64,000 nucleotides of DNA from the NCBI GenBank assembly GCA_030533445.1, contig CM060069.1, positions 30,689,837 to 30,753,836 on the forward strand, given 5' to 3'. This DNA is from Cyprinodon diabolis (Eukaryota; Chordata; Actinopteri; Cyprinodontiformes; Cyprinodontidae). A program made the translations under genes and the position numbers. Positions 57,860 through 64,000 of this stretch are shown here, piece by piece (the first letter of the stretch is position 1; the number at the start of each line of letters is the position of its first letter). The notes below the pieces were generated by a model. That model searched no databases and was not told the DNA's origin. It saw nothing but the letters and a program-made list of their open reading frames with translations.

Positions 57860-58081
57860 TTTAGGTTAATTGGCTTCTCTAAATCCTCCTAAGTTGTGAG
57901 TGTGTGTGTGAATGGTTGTTTGTCTTGTATGTCTCTGTGCTGCCCTGCGATGGACTGGCGACCTGTCCAGGGTGTACCCCACAGCTCGCCCATTGACAGC
58001 TAGAGATAGGCACCGTGTTAGAAAATGGATGGATGGATGGATGGATGGATGGATGGATGGATGGATGGATGGATGGATGGA
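57860..58081 (+). repeat. GATG-tailed SINE-like repeat, copy 4, with (GGAT)n tail
   Basis: The 3' half of the family: ttaggttaattggcttctctaaatcc, gccctgcgatggactggcgacctgtccagggtgtacccc, gctagagataggcacc, then a (GGAT)n run from about 58025 to 58081. The expanded tail has become a tetranucleotide microsatellite. Confidence 0.8.
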
Positions 58082-58083
58082 TA

Positions 58084-61000
58084 GTACTCAGCAGAACTGT
58101 CTGAACTAATATGTCTGTCTGATGTGAAAAGATTGGTCAGAGCATTCAGAAACTATCCAGAGACATCAAAGTACCAAGCTTTGTGTAAACTGTGATTATG
58201 GAAAAAAAATTGTAAAGATAAAAAAACATCATGGAGGTTGACAAAAGGTGTTTAAACTGAAAACACTTCTTTTACCAGGTGGATCATCAAAATAAGTGGT
58301 CCTCCAAATTGTCAATCATTCTGGTGATATGTTTACATAAGGCCGTCCTATGTGCTCATCCCCATTTTCACTTACCGGTGGTGAGTCTGACATAGTGGAA
58401 AAATTGCAAATCTTTTGGACTGTAAGCTTGTATGAGCTGTGAGAACAGTTGTGAGAGAGTTCCTGAAAATCCTCCACAATACCTTTAACAGTTGTTTTGC
58501 AACAAATAAATCAGGTGAACATTAAACACTTGAAATTACCCTGATTTTAATGGATTCCAAGCATTTGGTTGAACAGGTTGTCAAATGTTAGCCTGGATTC
58601 TCCTTTGATATTTTTGGTGTGATGGTGATAAACTATTTGTTCTTTATTTAGAATTTTCGACGTTAGGTTTTGGTCAAATAATTTTTTGGACTTTATGTTT
58701 ATCTATGATCTTGCATGCCTATTTATCACAATGTGGGAATTACATTCAAATCTGTGTGGCAAGTTCTATTTTTTTAAATGATCAAAGACGAGTGTTGCAT
58801 TGTTTATCAAACCCTTAAAACAAAAAAGACCCTAATGCATCATTTAAAGCCCACATGAAATAATATCATCATGCTAATGACTGGATTCTGACAAGAACTG
58901 TATCCATGACAGCCACCTGCAGAGTGCACTACCTTCTGTGTTTTGAAATCTCATCTTATGCCTTGGTGTGCCTGCCTGTGTATGTTTAGATCTTGGGTGG
59001 TCTATTAAGCATCATTTATTCTGTGCTAATAAATGTCAGCACTGCAAGGACTAGTTAGCATTACTCGCTTTCCTTCCTTCCCCAGTGCTGGGATTCTGAC
59101 ACATAACAAACAGCTGCACCATGGGGGATGCGGCAAACCAATATATCACGCGTGCAATACTCTGCTCGCTCCTTCTCTATATTCCACTTTCATCCACTCT
59201 TCAGACACCTTGCTTCTCCATCGTTCACGCAATTCTCATAATTTGTATTGTCTGTGTTCATTGCACGCCTTTGAAGGGCCTGATGTGCCATGAATGCAAA
59301 ACAATAAAAAAGTCAGCAACAAGTGTTAAGTAACCAGACAGGTTCAAAGAAAACATCAGTTCTACCTAATTTACTAGGATGTTTGTGAGTGCCACAAGGT
59401 TACATGCCATTCTGCTGCTGAAGGAGTTGTGCTTTCCAATTACCTGGAGGAGGAGGAATGCATTGGCATTTCCACAGTTAATACTTGCATTTGAGCAGCA
59501 ATTAAAAAGGAAAAAACAAAGTCTGGTTTTAAGTTGTCTACTTTTATTTTTGACAATGAAAAAAATACTTTGTGTCCTAAAAAAGTCTTTACGGCAAAGT
59601 GCTGTCTCACTCTCTGCGGAACTGACAGAACTAGGCCAAGAAATGCCCCAGGAAGTCTAATTAAACACTCTAATATTAGCAAATACAGTAAAAACAATGA
59701 GGTTAATAGATATTTAGTTTTTCATCTTAATTAACACCCTTCAGCATTCTGGGAGTGCTACTGTACATAAAGCAGATTTGCACTGTATTGCTTTGAAAGG
59801 CTTCAGGCTCCATCAGGTTAATCTCCTCTGCTGGCTATGAAGACAACAGACACATAGTTAGGGATATTAAAATCAGTGTGTATATTGTCTATATATTGTA
59901 AATCATATATGTCACATCCTTAATTGGCTTTTTTTTCCCTTTTAGTTGCTATATGGTCTACTATGATAGTTGCTTGATGCCCTCTTTCTATAAGTGAAGT
60001 TCACTTCCAAGTAACTAAGACGCATGTGTTCAGGTGAGGAAGAATTAGCTTTGATGATCTGCATCAGAGTTCAAATGAGCTTGTAAACCAGGTTAAACTA
60101 TCCAAGGAAATGACCTCTAGTCCATTTCCAAGTCATTAAACCAACGTTCCATAAAAGTTCCCTAGAGTGCATTAAGTGTTTGAGCTATAAATTAGCAAAA
60201 TATAAAGTTCCAATGGTGTGCATTGTAAAAAGTTTGCAACTTCATATATTTTGGATATATTCCCTTTAAAGGTCATTTAAACACATGAAAATCTAAAAGC
60301 TTATCTAAAGTTTTATAGAAAGTTTGGATTAAAGCACATCACCTGCTATGGAATTTGAGTATGAGATGAGCTGTAGCTTTCCATGAAAGACAAAAGTGCT
60401 TTAATCTATTTTTATATAAACGGCTTAATGGCAAGCTAGCTGTGGTTGTATATTGTTCATAAAGTCTCATTTTATACACCTTAAAATAATAGAAACTTCT
60501 TTGTTCCTTTGTTATTCACAATTTCATATATTTCTCACTGATAGGATGGTAACACTGAAGTTTTAAATAACATTTATGGTTATGAAACTTAATCCTGTAC
60601 AAACTGGAAGGATATATATTAATATTTTATAATTCAAAGCTGGAGATAGAAAAAAAAATACCAGCTAAATCCATTTGATATTATCAAGCCATTTTTTTTT
60701 TTTTTTACAAAATACATTCATAAAAAATGTATATTTAAATATTTACATTTAATATAAAGACAAACTACAAACAGTATTGACACAAGAAAAGTTTCTCTGA
60801 GAGGGAGCTTTTAAGGACATCCCTTGAACCACTCTGCTCACCTTGAAATTTTTTCTTTGCTGCACCAAACTTTAGTGTATTTTATTGAGACTCTATGAGA
60901 CAAACAAACAAAAATAAAACATATGGAAGACAGAGAGCAGTGAGTTTCGTCAGGAAAAATCTAAAACATTTTATATCTCCTAAGGTCTTTTAAATGAAAA

Positions 61001-63180
61001 AAACAAGTATCTCTTTAAAATCACAGCGTAGAGTTGCTCTCCCTTATGTTTGATTATAGAAGAAAATCAACCCTAAATACATTAAAGTTTGAAGTTTCTA
61101 TATAAAAAAATATGAAAAGAATAAAATTGGGATAAATGCATTTGCAAGATGCTCTGTACTGAAAATGTACTATTCAGCTTTACTACAAAAAAACATCCAT
61201 GAAGACTGAGACATAAACAATTTACTTCGACATCATCAAGTGCAACACTATCTTGTATCTTTGCCCCTGGGAGCAACATGAATGATTCAAATTCCTCCAA
61301 GGATGCCCACACAATGAAGAAACTGTGCCAAAGTTTTACCTTACACTGAATGTGTTAGCTATGGTTGTTAGGATGCAATTCCCTGAAGACTCCATGAATA
61401 TTTGACCACCTGTGGTGAACTAACTTGATGGTTGTTCTTTCCTTGGAGAAAAATAGTGCTTGCGATTTACCAACCTAGCTTAGACAACGACAAGCCAGAA
61501 TGGCCTTCAATGATAGAATCATAATACACTGCCATATGTTTAGCCAGAATCCAGAAAAATAAAGAAAACCTGCATAATAAGAGGGAAGGAACCTTAATGT
61601 TGCTTTTGTTTGAGAACAAATGTGATCACCTAATGAGCAGCCTGTCAATTAAAAAACATCAGCAACAAAAAAATATATAGATAGAAGTCAACATGTAAAT
61701 AAAAACATGGTGTGGGTTCAGGCATGAAACCTTTTCTATTCTAATCTAAAGACCCAAAGGTAAATTACCAACAAGTTCATTAGCTCTAACACCGTTCAAA
61801 ATAAAGTGGCAGTAATTGCAAGGCAGCTTCTTGGGATGCAGTCAGCATAATCGTAAAGCATGTTGAAAACTTTTTATTGTCTTTGTTTAACTTTAGAGAT
61901 GGGGATTAAGCTTGGACTACACTGTGATTAAAGAGTATCAAAAAGAGGATCTGCAAAAATACAGCTAGAAGCACAGCTTCTATTAGAATGTTAAACACAG
62001 CTACTATGTTTCCATTATTCATTAGCAATTAGAGTTCCACAACTTAAAACTGGCTCTGGGCTGGTAAGATTGTGGGCAGAAAAATTACACTACTTTAGGT
62101 GTTTAATAGAGGGATGCTACTTTTCTTATAAGGCCTTAAAAGCATTCATAACCTTTAAATATTTGTTCTTTTCTGGTTCCATGACACGAAACATTACTGG
62201 GGGTTGTTGGGAGTAAATGAGTCGGCCCAAGACAGATTTCCACATCTTTGAACACCGTTCCCCTCAGTGACTTTGGTGGGAGCATCCTGCTGATGAAATG
62301 TTATTTTTCCATCAGGAAGGCTGAGGTCGGCCGAATGGAAACGTTGTGGTAAACAATTATTATTTTTTAATTTAATATTTTTTTTAATCTTCCAAAACAT
62401 TTTGGCAAGAGCTAGAGGTTACACCGATTTATACTCCTTATTATTGTTTGTATCATAAGTCAGCGTCTGTCTTTAGCACTGTAAGACAATTTTACATTCT
62501 GGTGGCCAATAAAAAATATTTTCTTTTGTTGGATTCTGGAAGGTTCTAAAAAGTTTTTTGTGTGTGTGTGTGTCTTCAGTAACTCACTTATGTTATTTCT
62601 AAAGCTTTCAAAATCATTGTTTTGGTCAAATTTCTTTATGTATTCAGTTCCAGTTTCAGAGCATTTACAGAAGATTGTAAAACAAAACAAAAAACAGAAG
62701 TTTTTTTCTACATCAATCAACTTTGCTCTTTTTGACAGAGTCAAACAGGGGGGCTAAAAGCTACAGGACCCAGCCATCACAGAAATAACGGTAAGCAAAT
62801 GGGTAGAGCCAGTTTCATCACACAACAAACTAACCAAACATGTCAGTCAGCAGCTCCCAGTCTCTTCATGACAAGCAGACATCAAGTCCACTTAGCAAAA
62901 AATATAGAAGTGAAAAGATGAAATTAACTTCAGGTGCTAGAGCAAACAATATTTGTTTTGGTAAATATGAGATACACTTTTCTGTTCTTTTAGGTAAGCA
63001 ATTGTTTTCACCTTGTTACTCTCTCATTAATACAATTTTTTTCCAATCTGTCTTAGATTTGAAGCAGCACTGACCTTAAATGGGTGAGGAGACCCCTGCA
63101 GTCCTTGAAATGTTCCTCTAGTTATCATCTGACCTCTTGAATGAGTCATCAATGCAGTCTCTGAAGCACTTCTGGTCGGC
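58084..63180. other. Gene-free stretch
   Basis: I read this 5 kb on both strands and found no exon with splice signals, no domain and no clear repeat family apart from homopolymers and a (TG)n run at 62558-62571. Short frames (under 100 codons) lack motifs. Confidence 0.35.
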
Positions 63181-63189
63181 TGGTCAATA

Positions 63190-63340
63190 CTGAGACAGTA
63201 CAACAGCTTTTGTCCATTTGTTTATAATAGCTCTGAAAGATGTTTGCCGAGATCCCAGGGCTTTACAAGTGGCTTTGCTACCCTTTTTAGACTGATCAAT
63301 GTTGCTGTTTTATTTTCATCGGGTTTAAGCAATGCCGAGT
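63190..63340 (-). pseudogene. Relic of a Tc1-B-type transposase N-terminus
   Basis: The plus-strand text tccatttgtttataatagctctgaaagatgtttgccgagatcccagggctttacaagtggctt parallels gccatttgtggataatggctctcactgtggttcgctggaatcccaaagctttggaaatgctt of Tc1-B (12320-12380). Tttagactgatcaat matches the next block. It is the helix-turn-helix part of a decayed transposase on the minus strand. Confidence 0.6.
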
Positions 63341-63964
63341 TGATTTCTAAGTTCTTTCTGCTATCAGACAGGTTCATTTTTATGACACTCTCTTCAGTGT
63401 TCCTGCATGCCTGGTGAAGATGGCAGATTCACCTAGAATTTCAAGGTCTATAGAAGCAAGAAAACTTAAAGTATTTATACACTGTTTCAATAGAGTTATG
63501 GCTTGGTAACAGTACAGAGACTGAAGAGATTTGGGTTAAACTAAAACTTCGCCTCCTGGTCTGGACCCTGATATTTTGTGAACTGAACTATATGAAACAC
63601 ATTTTGTGGAAAAGATCAAATTGAAAAAACAGAAGCAAATTGTCTTATTAGAGACAAAATTATATGAAATAAAAATTCTGCTGTTAAGAATGAGCAATGA
63701 CATGTTATATAATATACCTTAGAAAAACAATAAATTCATTTTGACAGATCAAATTAAAAAAGTTTCTTAAGAAGTGTCAATTGAGATTTAAAGAGATTCA
63801 CCTATTGCATCCAAGAAAAAAGTGACATAAATCTTTCCCTGATTATAAAATGCAAATGAACACAGTTTCATCCAGGCTTTATCCTGCTCTTTGATTTCAA
63901 ACATATTCCACTTCTATTTCCTTCTTTTTTAATCTACCAGTGTGAAATAAAATTAATAGCACTA

Positions 63965-64000
63965 TCAGAATCAGAATCAGTCATACTTTAATAATCCCAT
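63965..64000 (+). repeat. Retroposon tail cut by the window end
   Basis: Atcagaatcagaatcagtcatactttaataatcccat resembles the 'actttattaatccc' tails of fish retroposons. The rest lies outside the window. Confidence 0.4.

Overview
This 64 kb window is nuclear DNA from a ray-finned fish, probably a percomorph teleost. The evidence is the AT-rich non-coding background, long (TA)n tracts, many Tc1/mariner copies, hAT and PIF/Harbinger elements, a DIRS-type tyrosine-recombinase retroelement, and fish-type LINE/SINE 3' tails ending in (GATG)n or gaattgaattg-like repeats. There is no operon structure, no CRISPR array and no bacterial or phage gene. The species cannot be fixed from the sequence.

Layout. 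376-1987: a Tc1 element with an uninterrupted DD34E transposase and 202-bp terminal inverted repeats in which I see no mismatch, the best candidate for a recently mobile element. 3030-3672: a short non-autonomous hAT element with an 8-bp target duplication. About 6185-11216: a DIRS-1-like retroelement with inverted ends and an internal complementary region. It carries a gag-like ORF, RT, RNase H/methyltransferase-like and tyrosine-recombinase segments, all damaged. 11220-12834: a second, inactivated Tc1 element abutting the DIRS right end. 12.8-31 kb: mostly unannotatable, probably intronic or intergenic DNA with scattered relics, including a 663-bp Harbinger derivative (22430-23092) and a hAT MITE (21221-21955). 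31232-34708: a complete but mutated, intron-containing hAT element with a BED finger, carrying a 318-bp MITE in one intron. 39775-39927 (minus): the only convincing host coding sequence, a signal-peptide exon with a splice donor and a CpG-rich upstream segment. 41155-42580: a decayed Tc1 element containing a perfect 24-bp hairpin. 48040-48763: a solo LTR with a 5-bp target duplication. 48.9-58.1 kb: SINE/LINE tails, a LINE C-terminal fragment and a GIY-YIG endonuclease remnant of a Penelope-like element. The rest is gene-free as far as I can read.

How the parts relate. The window is best read as the 5' end of one host gene (minus strand, first coding exon near 39.8 kb). Its introns would lie toward lower coordinates and its upstream region toward higher coordinates. 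It has been invaded repeatedly by transposons of different ages, with nesting visible (MITE in hAT intron, LINE tail in SINE, Tc1 next to DIRS). I found no previously undescribed system. The most informative parts are the DIRS architecture, the apparently intact Tc1, the intron-bearing hAT and the unidentified signal-peptide exon.
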